Numbered from the stretch's first letter, positions 1-6,916 are shown. The stretch is DNA of 16,240 nt from Ruminobacter sp964520475 (GCA_964520475.1 CAZFNS010000025.1:1-16240); one strand, 5' to 3'. Made by a program: numbers and translations. The notes: generated by a model not told the origin, from the letters alone.

Positions 1-30
1 TCGAGGCCCGTCCGTTCCGCCACTTCATGA
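1..30 (+). CDS. 3' end of an unidentified upstream gene (partial)
   Basis: Reading from base 1, frame 1 gives nine codons (S-R-P-V-R-S-A-T-S) and a TGA at 28-30. A terminator hairpin starts five bases later, which is the usual distance for a gene end. The fragment is too short to identify. The other two forward frames stay open through the hairpin, so this frame is chosen only because its stop precedes the terminator. Confidence 0.35.
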   Translation, partial: SRPVRSATS

Positions 31-34
31 GACT

Positions 35-65
35 GCGGGTCCCTCCGGGGGCCCGCTTTCGTTTT
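35..65 (+). terminator. Intrinsic terminator of the upstream gene
   Basis: A 9 bp stem (35-43 with 48-56, one G-U pair) has a 4-base loop TCCG and is followed by a T-rich stretch (TTTCGTTTT, 57-65). It lies just after the TGA at 28-30 and before the promoter of the polysaccharide export gene, so it insulates the two. Confidence 0.7.
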
Positions 66-150
66 GCGCCGCCGGAAATTCCCCTCCGGAAACCCGTTTT
101 CGCGCCGGCCGCGGCCGGCGGGACGCCCGGGTATATTTTGGCCGCGGGAT

Positions 151-179
151 TTGCAAATAAAGCCCCGTTAACTTATAAT
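151..179 (+). promoter_or_regulatory. Sigma70-type promoter of the KpsD-like gene
   Basis: The -35 is TTGCAA (151-156, 4/6), the spacer is 17 bp, and the -10 is a perfect TATAAT (174-179). The start point would be near 186, giving a leader of about 110 nt. That leader holds several short GC-rich hairpins, for example CCGGCG/CGCCGG around 227-242 and CCCCGCG/CGCGGGG around 250-267. No known riboswitch class is recognised in it. Confidence 0.65.
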
Positions 180-295
180 TCATTCCTGATCGTTTATCGA
201 CGGCGCGGTTTCGCCGCGTCTTTTTCCGGCGAAGACGCCGGCCCGGCCGCCCCGCGTCCGCGCGGGGATGTTATGCGGATACATTTATTATCGAC

Positions 296-2086
296 ATGTC
301 AGGATTCAGATTTTTAAGCGCGCTGTGCTCCGTTCTGACCGGAGCCGCCATTTTCGCGCTTCCGGCGGAACCGGCCCGCGCCGTTTCCATCGAGGAGACC
401 CTCACGGCGACCACCCTGCCGGCGAGGACCATCCCGAAATCGTACGAGGAAACCCAGAAAGAGTACAGGACGGTCGGGACGAACACCCAGCCCGCCGCCC
501 AGGAATTTTCCGACGACCCCAACGCCGATCCGTTCGGCGGCACGGCCACCGCGCCCAAACCGGCCTGGGCGCAGAAGGCGCTGCAAAACGTCGAGTTTTC
601 CAAGCTCAAGCCCTTCGGCTCCGACCTGTTCAACGGCAATTTTTCGAGCACCTACCAGACCGACATCAACTCGGACTACTCCGTGGAGCCCGGCGACCGC
701 ATCACGGTGCGCATGTGGGGCGCCAAGCAGTACGAGGACTCCCTCGCCGTGGATCTGCAGGGCAACATTTTCATACCCGAGATCGGACCCGTCCGGGTGG
801 GCGGGGTCAGGCTCGGCGGGCTTCTCGGCGTGATCAAATCCAAGGTCGCCGAGGTTTTCACCGACGACGTGGAAGTCTACGTCAACCTGCAGAGCTCCCA
901 GCCCATCGCCGTGTTCGTCACCGGTTTCGTGAACCGCCCGGGCCGTTACGCGGGCTCCCAGAACGACAACGTGCTGTCCTACATCGACCGGGCCGGGGGC
1001 ATCAACCCGCTGCTCGGCAGCTACCGGACGGTCTCCGTGAAACGAGGGGGCAAAGTCATCCAGACCGTGGATTTTTACCGGTTCCTGGTCCAGGGCGACA
1101 TTCCCCTGGTCGCCCTTAAAAACAACGACGTCATCCTGATCGGCAAAAGGGGCCTGACCGTCAGCGCCTTCGGGGACATCCGCAAGCCGGCCACCTACGA
1201 GTTCCTGCCCGGGGAAAGCCGGGGCGAGGATCTCCTGAACCTCGCGGCGGTTTCCTCGGAGGTCTCCCACGTGCAGGTTTCGGGCGTAAGGGGCGGCAAG
1301 ACGTTCAACACCTACATCACCATGCGGGAATTCATGAATTACCGGCTCAATCCCGACGACCGGATCATGTTCGTCTCCGACACCCAGGAGGGGACGATCC
1401 TCGCGAGCGTGGTGGGCGCGGTCAGGGGCAACTCGCGCTATATCGTCAGAAAGGGCACGCGCCTGCTCGACGTGCTCGCCGATATCCGGGTGGACCGCGA
1501 GACCGCCGACATCGATTCGGTTTACATAAGGCGCAAGAGCGTCGCCGAACAGCAGAAGATCATTATCGACGAGGCCCTGAACAGGCTCGAGCAGAGCTCC
1601 CTCACCGCCGAGTCCGGCTCCGTCGACGAAGCCTCGATCCGCGTGAAGGAGGCGGAGCTTATCCAGGATTTCGTGAAGCGCGCCCGCGCGGCCCAGCCGG
1701 ACGGCATCGTGGTCGTGTCCTCGGACGGCTTCGTGCAGGATCTGCTGCTCGAGGATCAGGACGAGATCATCATCCCGCAGAAGTCCGACGTGGTCCAGAT
1801 CGGCGGGGAGGTCCTGATGCCCAAGGCCGTCGTGTGGCACGAGGATTACGACATCAACCGCTACGTGAGCATCTCCGGGGGTTTCAGCCAGCGCGCCGAC
1901 GCGGAGAATATCCTGGTGGTTCTGCCCAACGGCCAGGTCGGCAGAATCGGCGAGTTCCCGATCCGGCCGGGAGCCCGCGTCATCGTGATGCCGAGAGTAG
2001 ACACCAAGAACATGCAGTTCGCGAAGGACGTCATGCAGATCATGTACCAGCTCGCCGTCGCGACCCAGGTGGTGGTCGGACTCTAG
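296..2086 (+). CDS. KpsD-like capsular polysaccharide export protein (SLBB repeats)
   Basis: 596-residue periplasmic/outer-membrane export protein of the KpsD family, which carries capsular polysaccharide out to the cell surface. Residues 1-29 look like a signal peptide (hydrophobic 6-22, AxA-type site P-A-R-A before V30). There is no lipobox cysteine, as in KpsD and unlike Wza. A Poly_export domain starts at about 128 (Y-S-V-E-P-G-D-R-I). SLBB-like repeats follow at about 204-284 (V-T-G-F-V-N-R-P-G), 288-360 (A-F-G-D-I-R-K-P), 368-410 and 499-546. The last 20 residues form a hydrophobic helix (Q-I-M-Y-Q-L-A-V-A), which I associate with the KpsD C-terminus. Length is near E. coli KpsD (558). 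The Shine-Dalgarno is poor at the ATG, but no better in-frame start lies between the promoter and 296. No kps/ABC-transporter partners are present in the window, so family is firm and substrate unknown. Confidence 0.88.
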   Translation: MSGFRFLSALCSVLTGAAIFALPAEPARAVSIEETLTATTLPARTIPKSYEETQKEYRTVGTNTQPAAQEFSDDPNADPFGGTATAPKPAWAQKALQNVEFSKLKPFGSDLFNGNFSSTYQTDINSDYSVEPGDRITVRMWGAKQYEDSLAVDLQGNIFIPEIGPVRVGGVRLGGLLGVIKSKVAEVFTDDVEVYVNLQSSQPIAVFVTGFVNRPGRYAGSQNDNVLSYIDRAGGINPLLGSYRTVSVKRGGKVIQTVDFYRFLVQGDIPLVALKNNDVILIGKRGLTVSAFGDIRKPATYEFLPGESRGEDLLNLAAVSSEVSHVQVSGVRGGKTFNTYITMREFMNYRLNPDDRIMFVSDTQEGTILASVVGAVRGNSRYIVRKGTRLLDVLADIRVDRETADIDSVYIRRKSVAEQQKIIIDEALNRLEQSSLTAESGSVDEASIRVKEAELIQDFVKRARAAQPDGIVVVSSDGFVQDLLLEDQDEIIIPQKSDVVQIGGEVLMPKAVVWHEDYDINRYVSISGGFSQRADAENILVVLPNGQVGRIGEFPIRPGARVIVMPRVDTKNMQFAKDVMQIMYQLAVATQVVVGL

Positions 2087-2106
2087 GAGAGACTCCGCCG
2101 CAACGG

Positions 2107-2136
2107 ACGCCGTTCCCCCGGGAACGGCGTTTTTTT
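2107..2136 (+). terminator. Terminator of the KpsD-like gene
   Basis: A stem of 10-11 bp (2107-2117 with 2120-2130) with a tiny C-rich loop is followed by seven T residues (2130-2136). It starts about 20 bases after the stop codon, so the exporter is probably monocistronic. Confidence 0.88.
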
Positions 2137-2173
2137 CGCGCGGCGGGCCCGTTCCGGCCCGTCCCCGGCATTG

Positions 2174-2202
2174 TTGACAAGGCAAAAAATGTGGTATAGC
2201 AT
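2174..2202 (+). promoter_or_regulatory. Sigma70-type promoter of the P-loop kinase gene
   Basis: A perfect TTGACA -35 lies at 2174-2179. Two -10 readings are possible: TAGCAT (2197-2202, 17 bp spacer, 4/6) or extended TGG-TATAGC (2192-2200, 15 bp spacer). The surroundings become AT-rich after a GC-rich terminator. Transcription would start near 2208, about 200 nt before the start codon at 2409. Confidence 0.6.
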
Positions 2203-2207
2203 TAAGA

Positions 2208-2408
2208 ATAGAATAAAAACAAGAAAGTAAGCCGCCGCGCGACGCGCGGCGCAAGTCCGCTGTTGCTTTGTCGCGCCGTTCGGACGGCTGAATAAAACAA
2301 ACAAGAAGATCAGATATATTTTTCGTCACGGATTGCCCGGCGCCTTGCCGAGCATGGGGTGAACTATCGGGAATGACGTTATTGACAATAAGTAAGTGAA
2401 GCATTTAT
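2208..2408 (+). promoter_or_regulatory. Long structured 5' leader of the P-loop kinase gene
   Basis: This roughly 200-nt untranslated stretch has no plausible reading frame. It contains a 7 bp hairpin GCCGCGC/GCGCGGC (2234-2250), a 5 bp hairpin around 2277-2290 with loop TCGG, and a stem-loop GGC/GCC in 2338-2350. The arm CGGCGC (about 2247-2252) can instead pair with GCGCCG (about 2273-2278), so two exclusive folds exist. Just before the gene is a 13 bp inverted repeat, TTATTG-A-CAATAA (2379-2391), which could be an operator. I do not recognise any known riboswitch family here. Confidence 0.4.
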
Positions 2409-2972
2409 ATGAAAAGTTTAATTCTTGTAACCTCCCCTCCGGCTTGCGGCAAGACGTACGTATCAAAGGCGATCGCAAGGAAGCTCGATCACGTGGTTTA
2501 TCTGGACAAGGACACCTTGATCGTGCTCTCTAAGCAGATTTTCAAGGTCGCCAACCAGGAGTACAACCGCAGTTCCGATTTCTTTGAGGAGCATATCCGC
2601 GACTACGAGTACTACGCGGTGCTCGATCTGGCGTTCGAAGCGCTCGAGTACGAGGACAACGTGCTGATTAACGCCCCCTTCACCAGGGAAATCAGACAGC
2701 CCGGCTACGTGGCCGAACTGAGGAAGAAGCTGGCGGGCATCGGCGCGAGACTGGTGATCATCTGGGTCGAGACCTCTCCCGAAACCTGCCACCGCCGCAT
2801 GATTGAGCGCAACTCCAGCCGCGACACCTGGAAGCTCGAGCACTGGGACGAATACATCTCCCGCTGCAACTTCGAGATGCCCCGGGATATCGGCGAGGTT
2901 CACGTGTTCAAGAACAACACCGGCGAGGAGTTCGACCGGTCGCTCGACGAGATCGCCGAACTGCTGAACTGA
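2409..2972 (+). CDS. Small P-loop NTPase / kinase-like protein (AAA_33 or zeta-toxin-like fold)
   Basis: 187-residue soluble protein with a phosphate-binding loop at residues 9-16 (S-P-P-A-C-G-K-T). The first glycine of the usual GxxxxGK[ST] is replaced by serine, but G14, K15 and T16 are kept. Residues 27-33 (H-V-V-Y-L-D-K-D) look like the nucleotide/substrate strand of small-molecule kinases. Residues 113-123 (A-R-L-V-I-I-W-V-E-T) followed by E-T-C-H-R-R-M-I-E-R resemble the lid region seen in zeta-toxin, gluconate-kinase and chloramphenicol-phosphotransferase relatives. No signal peptide or membrane segment is seen. Its own promoter and a downstream terminator make it a single-gene unit. 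There is no adjacent antitoxin gene, so a toxin role is not supported. The Shine-Dalgarno is weak (AAGTGAAG, about 2394-2401). Substrate unknown. Confidence 0.8.
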   Translation: MKSLILVTSPPACGKTYVSKAIARKLDHVVYLDKDTLIVLSKQIFKVANQEYNRSSDFFEEHIRDYEYYAVLDLAFEALEYEDNVLINAPFTREIRQPGYVAELRKKLAGIGARLVIIWVETSPETCHRRMIERNSSRDTWKLEHWDEYISRCNFEMPRDIGEVHVFKNNTGEEFDRSLDEIAELLN

Positions 2973-3021
2973 CATCCGGCTCCGGCGGTTCGGATTATAA
3001 CCGCGGAGCGAAAGCGGATCG

Positions 3022-3055
3022 AAAAAGGACGGCCCCGGGCCGTCCTTTTTTTTTT
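3022..3055. terminator. Bidirectional terminator between the kinase and membrane-protein genes
   Basis: An 8 bp perfect stem (3027-3034 with 3038-3045) is flanked by five A residues on the left (3022-3026) and ten T residues on the right (3046-3055). It therefore ends the rightward kinase gene and can also end the leftward membrane-protein gene, whose stop is at 3108. A second hairpin (3058-3065 with 3071-3078, 8 bp) lies next to it without a T tract in the leftward direction. Confidence 0.85.
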
Positions 3056-3107
3056 GCCGCGCCGGAAACGCCGGCGCGCGTCTTTTCGGCTCTCCCGTCC
3101 CGGCGCG

Positions 3108-4388
3108 TCAGTTGAACGATTCGCGCACGATGTCCCCGGAAAGCTCCCGGTAGTTGTTGCCCGCGTCGTAGTCCTTCGATTCGGTGACGCTGAAGGCGTT
3201 GACCGCGGTCAGGAAAATCAGCACGGCCCCGAGCCACGCGAGATGGCGGCCGGCGGAGACCCCGCTGAATTTCTCGATGACGACGAGCAGGGGAACCATG
3301 GCGAAAATGTAGCACACCGACAGGGTGCCGCTGCCGAGCGCGTAGGGAGTCACGGCGACGTATATCACGATGGCCGGCAGCATGGCGGCGGAGACGGTCT
3401 CGAGACGCTCGAGCCAGCTTTTTTCGAAAGTGTCCCGGCTCATGACCGGCCTGATCTCGCGGATCATGACGTAGGTGGCCATGGTGCTGATCAGCGCGGT
3501 CAGGACTCCCGTCACGAACATGGTCCCGATCCAGACGCAGCGCATCGCGTACTGCGCGCCTTCGCCCGCTCCCGTCCACTCGAAGCCGGTCTGGAAGAGG
3601 ATCTCGTTCTGGAACAGCGTCGAGGTGTAGCGCACCCAGTACATGAGGCCCTTGACCAGCGGATACATGTACACGACCCCGTGGCCGGGGTAAACGTAGC
3701 TGTGGCTCAGGTACACCGTCGCGTTCTCGTCGGAGCTGAGCTGGTTCACGTACGGGATGAAGATGACGGCGAACACCGCGAGCGAGGCGATTATCCCTCC
3801 GATGTTGGGATGAATCGTCCCCTTTATCCACAGGATGACGCTGGCGATCAGCAGGACTCCCCAGGACGGGCTGAGGGCGAGGCACCACGCGATCGAGAAG
3901 AGGTGCACCGCCGTCCACAGGAAGGTCGAGCTCCGCGGGAGGCCGGAGCGCGTGAGTTTGAGCGAGCTGATGAGGTAGGCCGCCGCGCCGAGCTGCAGGT
4001 ACGCGTCGGCCCCGAGGGTCGTGCTGTAGAGGATCCACGGCGACAGCAGGAACACGCCGGCGAACCAGAGCATCGTCTCGCGGCTGAATATCCCCGAGAG
4101 CTCCCGGTACACGAGGAAGAAGGCCAGCAGCCGGAGAAAGATCAGCAGGATGACCGGCGCGAGGGTGTTTTCCCAGAGATTCATCGGCGCCGAGATCATG
4201 ATCGATTTGAGCGAGTCGTTGGTGAGGTCGAGCGTCTGCTTGGAATAGTGGTTGAACGCGCCCTCCGAGAGCATCGCGTACCCTTCGGAGCCGGGATCCA
4301 GATTCTGGTTGAGGCAGTAAAACACCGCGAGCACGAGGTGCGCGGCGATGATTACGGCTAGTACGGTACGGGCGACATATCTGTTCAT
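3108..4388 (-). CDS. Polytopic inner-membrane protein, possibly GT-C-like glycosyltransferase
   Basis: 426-residue protein with about ten or eleven hydrophobic segments, roughly at residues 5-25, 75-94, 104-121, 129-143, 157-172, 174-189, 196-213, 283-307, 332-350, 355-372 and 383-401. A hydrophilic loop of about 60 residues lies between the seventh and eighth segments (214-282). The overall layout, a first loop rich in polar residues and many closely packed helices, recalls GT-C (ArnT/PMT/Wzy-like) enzymes. I see no diagnostic motif that proves it, so this is inference only. It starts 24 bp downstream of the CinA-like gene on the same strand, with a GAAGG ribosome site, and the two are probably cotranscribed. 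Function unknown. Confidence 0.75.
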   Translation of the reverse strand: MNRYVARTVLAVIIAAHLVLAVFYCLNQNLDPGSEGYAMLSEGAFNHYSKQTLDLTNDSLKSIMISAPMNLWENTLAPVILLIFLRLLAFFLVYRELSGIFSRETMLWFAGVFLLSPWILYSTTLGADAYLQLGAAAYLISSLKLTRSGLPRSSTFLWTAVHLFSIAWCLALSPSWGVLLIASVILWIKGTIHPNIGGIIASLAVFAVIFIPYVNQLSSDENATVYLSHSYVYPGHGVVYMYPLVKGLMYWVRYTSTLFQNEILFQTGFEWTGAGEGAQYAMRCVWIGTMFVTGVLTALISTMATYVMIREIRPVMSRDTFEKSWLERLETVSAAMLPAIVIYVAVTPYALGSGTLSVCYIFAMVPLLVVIEKFSGVSAGRHLAWLGAVLIFLTAVNAFSVTESKDYDAGNNYRELSGDIVRESFN

Positions 4389-4412
4389 GGCGGCCTTCGG
4401 CGGTAAATGTCT

Positions 4413-5597
4413 TTAAAGATCTTCAAAATGAGGGTATTTGTACAGCGTGTCTCTGTTTTCGAAGTATCTGCGCAGGAGATCCAGGGCCGTGACAGGGATC
4501 AGTTCGTCTTTTCTTTCCCGCAGTCCCCTGTAGTGTAATTTTCGTTTAAATCCCTTGTTATTGTCAACATCGGCGAATTCAAAAGTAACGTTCCGGCCCG
4601 TCGCGTCCGCCTCCGCCGTCAGCACGCGCCGGAAGCCCGCCGCCGGGGTTTCCCCGGCGAGTTTTTCCGTGAGGAAACGCCGGAGGCCGGCGGCCGCGGC
4701 GACGCACGCCGCGTTCCCCGGCAGGTATTTCGCGGCGTACGCGGCGAGTTTCCCGGCTCCCGTCAGATCCAGGATCAGGATTTTCCCGTCCCCGGTAACG
4801 GCCGGATCGCGGAGCGCGGCGAACGCGGCGTCCTCGCCGCCCGCGCCGACCAGGCAGTCTCCCGCGCACCGGCGCACGATCGCCTCGGCCCGGTCCATTT
4901 CCCCGGGGGAAGCGCCGTTCCCGGTGATTTTTACCTCGATGAACCCGGGGCCGGCCCGGTAGCCCGCCTTCACGCTTTCCGGCAGGGATTCCGCCCCGAT
5001 CCGATCGCCCAGCTCGGACTCGGCGATCCCGAAAGTGAAAAATCTTCTCACGGAGACGCCGCCTTCCCCGGGCGCCGCCCCGGCCAGGGCCTTAAGCTCC
5101 GGGAGGACGAAGCCGTCGAGCATCGCCCGGTATTCGTACGGGACCCCCGGGGTGAAGAAAAAGAGCGCCCGGCCTATCCGGCGGGCGAAGCCGCAGGCCG
5201 TGCCGCTCGGATTGGGGATGACCCGGGATCCCGCGGGAAGCAGCGCCTGCTTCAGATTGCCCGCGGCGAGTTCGATCCCCCGGCTTTCCGCCCACTTCCG
5301 GAGGTGCCCGAGACATTCCGGGTACTCGGCGAGCCCGACCCCCGCCGCCGCGGCCGCCGCCTCGGCGGTGAGGTCGTCGGAGGTGGGGCCGAGCCCGCCG
5401 TTCACGAGAACCGCGTCCGCCTCCGCGCCCCTTTCCCGGAAAAGCCGGATCAGCTCGGGCAGGTCGTCGCCCGCGGACGAGTGGCGCCGCAGGGTCAGCC
5501 CCGCCTCGAGAAGTCTCGAGGCGAAATAAACGGCGTTGGTGTCGGCGATGAATCCGGTCATGATTTCGTCGCCGGTGGAGATCATTTCGATGCGCAT
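4413..5597 (-). CDS. CinA-like protein with molybdopterin-binding (MoCF) domain and degenerate C-terminus
   Basis: 394 residues. The N-terminal 170 residues form a clear CinA/MoaB-type MoCF_biosynth domain: S-T-G-D-E-I at 7-12, N-G-G-L-G-P-T-S-D-D at 66-75, N-P-S-G-T-A-C-G-F at 129-137 and F-T-P-G-V-P-Y-E at 148-155. In CinA this half carries ADP-ribose/NMN-related hydrolase activity. The C-terminal half (about 250-394) should be the PncC NMN deamidase domain, but its serine nucleophile motif (S-C-T-G-G) is not visible. The length and this loss resemble the E. coli YfaY type of CinA paralogue rather than a full deamidase. The start ATG has a GGAG site about 9 bases upstream. Alanine-rich codon usage matches the GC-rich chromosome. 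Confidence 0.85.
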   Translation of the reverse strand: MRIEMISTGDEIMTGFIADTNAVYFASRLLEAGLTLRRHSSAGDDLPELIRLFRERGAEADAVLVNGGLGPTSDDLTAEAAAAAAGVGLAEYPECLGHLRKWAESRGIELAAGNLKQALLPAGSRVIPNPSGTACGFARRIGRALFFFTPGVPYEYRAMLDGFVLPELKALAGAAPGEGGVSVRRFFTFGIAESELGDRIGAESLPESVKAGYRAGPGFIEVKITGNGASPGEMDRAEAIVRRCAGDCLVGAGGEDAAFAALRDPAVTGDGKILILDLTGAGKLAAYAAKYLPGNAACVAAAAGLRRFLTEKLAGETPAAGFRRVLTAEADATGRNVTFEFADVDNNKGFKRKLHYRGLRERKDELIPVTALDLLRRYFENRDTLYKYPHFEDL

Positions 5598-5651
5598 GGG
5601 TCGGCTCCGTGCCCCGGAAGGCTTGCGGTACTGGGAAAATATACCTGATCA

Positions 5652-5680
5652 ATTATAGCTCATCCGGGCGGCGGTTTGCC
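5652..5680 (-). promoter_or_regulatory. Putative promoter of the CinA-like / membrane-protein pair
   Basis: A perfect TATAAT lies on the minus strand (5657 down to 5652), about 55 bases upstream of the CinA-like start. The -35 region (around 5675-5680) has no good match, so the call rests on the -10 and its position. Confidence 0.45.
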
Positions 5681-5774
5681 CGCGCGGCGCGGGAGATCGC
5701 GCCCGGCGCGCCCCCGCGGGGAGCGCCGGCGCCCGGGAAGACCGCGGGGCCGGCGTTTCCCGAAAACATGTTAA

Positions 5775-5804
5775 ATGTCACAAAACGCCCGTTTAGTGTA
5801 TAAT
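5775..5804 (+). promoter_or_regulatory. Promoter of metA
   Basis: A perfect TATAAT lies at 5799-5804, with ATGTCA (5775-5780, 4/6 to TTGACA) 18 bp upstream. The start point would be near 5811. It lies in an AT-rich island within very GC-rich DNA between two divergent genes. Confidence 0.6.
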
Positions 5805-5819
5805 TGAAGCCGTGACTCG

Positions 5820-5888
5820 CCGCGCGGGCCCGGGCCCGCGCGGAACGACCGGGAAGCGCCCGGCGCCGGCGCCGGGCGGTTTTTTTTT
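5820..5888 (+). promoter_or_regulatory. metA leader with perfect palindrome and terminator hairpin (possible attenuator)
   Basis: Between the promoter and the metA start are a perfect 24-base palindrome (5820-5843, two 12-base arms) and a second perfect 20-base palindrome (5858-5877), followed by GG and nine T residues (5880-5888). The second element has the form of an intrinsic terminator, yet no rightward gene lies upstream of it because the neighbour is divergent. Transcription attenuation of metA is the simplest reading. The sequence does not match the SAM-I, SAM-II or SAH riboswitch cores known to me, and no leader peptide with Met codons is evident. Confidence 0.5.
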
Positions 5889-5922
5889 CGGCCGCGTACC
5901 AAACGTGAGGGGAGGTGACGTC

Positions 5923-6861
5923 ATGCCTATAAAGATTCCGGACGCGTTGCCGGCCGCGGGCATTTTAACGGCGGAAAAGATCTTTGTGATGACCGAAACC
6001 AGGGCCGAGCACCAGGATATCCGTCCGCTCAGGATGCTGATCCTGAACCTGATGCCCAAGAAGATCGAAACCGAGACCCAGTTTCTGAGAAAGCTTTCCA
6101 ACACGCCCATCCAGGTGATCGTCGATTTGCTGAGGATCGACGAACATGTGTCGAAAAACACCCCCAAGGCCCACCTCGACACGTTTTACCTGAAGTTCGA
6201 CGACGTCCGCGACGGCTTTTACGACGGCATGATCATAACCGGCGCCCCGCTGGACCGGGTGCCCTTCGAGGAGGTCCATTACTGGGACGTCCTGACGGAC
6301 ATCATGCGGTGGTCGAGGGATCACGTGACCTGCACCATGTTCAGCTGCTGGGCCGTGCAGGCGGCGCTGAAGGTTTTTTACGATCTGCCGATGCAGACCA
6401 GGGAAGTCAAGCTGTCGGGCGTGTACCGGCACGAAAGGGCGAATTGCGCCGATCCGCTGGTGCGCGGCTTCGACGATTATTTTCTGGCCCCGCATTCGCG
6501 CTTCGCCAGTTTCGAGACCGAGTTCATCGAAAAGAACACCGATCTGGAGATACTCGCGGGTTCTCCCGAGACCGGCGTGTATATCGCCGTGTCTCCGGAC
6601 CGGAGCCAGGTGTTCGTGACCGGGCATCCGGAATACGACGCCCTGACCCTGGACAACGAGTACCGGAGGGACATAAAGGCGGGGCTCAACCCCGCCGTCC
6701 CGGTAAACTACTATCCCGGCGACGATCCCCGCAACCCGCCGCCCTGCACCTGGCGGAGCCACTCGTACATGCTGTTCGCCAACTGGATAAATTATTACGT
6801 TTACCAGAGCACCCCGTACGACCTCGAGTCGCTGCGGCAAAAACTGGAAAAGGGGAGATAG
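5923..6861 (+). CDS. metA: Homoserine O-acyltransferase (MetA/MetAS family)
   Basis: 312 residues (E. coli MetA has 309). The enzyme transfers an acyl group from succinyl-CoA or acetyl-CoA to homoserine, the first committed step of methionine synthesis in the cytoplasm. All key positions align without gaps: K47 in L-N-L-M-P-K-K, the Cys142 nucleophile (F-S-C-W-A-V-Q-A-A-L), His235 and Glu237 (V-T-G-H-P-E-Y-D) and R249. Position 111, which sets the acyl donor (Gly for succinyl-CoA, Glu for acetyl-CoA in characterised members), is Asp here, so the donor cannot be read off with confidence, though an acidic residue leans to acetyl-CoA. The chosen start has a strong site (AGGGGAGGTG, about 5908-5917). 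A longer in-frame GTG start at 5812 would run through the terminator hairpin and is rejected. Followed by a terminator, so monocistronic. Confidence 0.96.
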   Translation: MPIKIPDALPAAGILTAEKIFVMTETRAEHQDIRPLRMLILNLMPKKIETETQFLRKLSNTPIQVIVDLLRIDEHVSKNTPKAHLDTFYLKFDDVRDGFYDGMIITGAPLDRVPFEEVHYWDVLTDIMRWSRDHVTCTMFSCWAVQAALKVFYDLPMQTREVKLSGVYRHERANCADPLVRGFDDYFLAPHSRFASFETEFIEKNTDLEILAGSPETGVYIAVSPDRSQVFVTGHPEYDALTLDNEYRRDIKAGLNPAVPVNYYPGDDPRNPPPCTWRSHSYMLFANWINYYVYQSTPYDLESLRQKLEKGR

Positions 6862-6884
6862 CGCGGCCGTCCGCGCGCGGGGGA

Positions 6885-6916
6885 ACGGGGAGCCGGGCGG
6901 CTCCCCGTTTTTTTTT
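6885..6916 (+). terminator. Terminator of metA
   Basis: A perfect 10 bp stem (6885-6894 with 6899-6908) with loop GGGC is followed by nine T residues (6908-6916). It begins 24 bases after the metA stop. Confidence 0.9.

Noticed and set aside
314..2404. Long reverse-strand open frame (696 codons) opposite the KpsD-like gene
   Set aside because: It is the high-GC antisense shadow of a clear gene, with His/Asp/Arg-rich composition and no domain.
2409..2972. Toxin-antitoxin interpretation of the zeta-toxin-like P-loop protein
   Set aside because: There is no antitoxin-sized frame next to it. The gene is flanked by its own promoter leader and a terminator.
3054..4361. Forward open frame of 435 codons opposite the membrane-protein gene
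   Set aside because: It is rich in Arg, Glu, Asp and His as expected from antisense of membrane-protein codons. The reverse frame has clear membrane helices.
5916..5923. TGACGTCA overlapping the metA start, similar to a MetJ met box (AGACGTCT)
   Set aside because: Met boxes work as tandem repeats. Only one imperfect copy is present and it overlaps the start codon.
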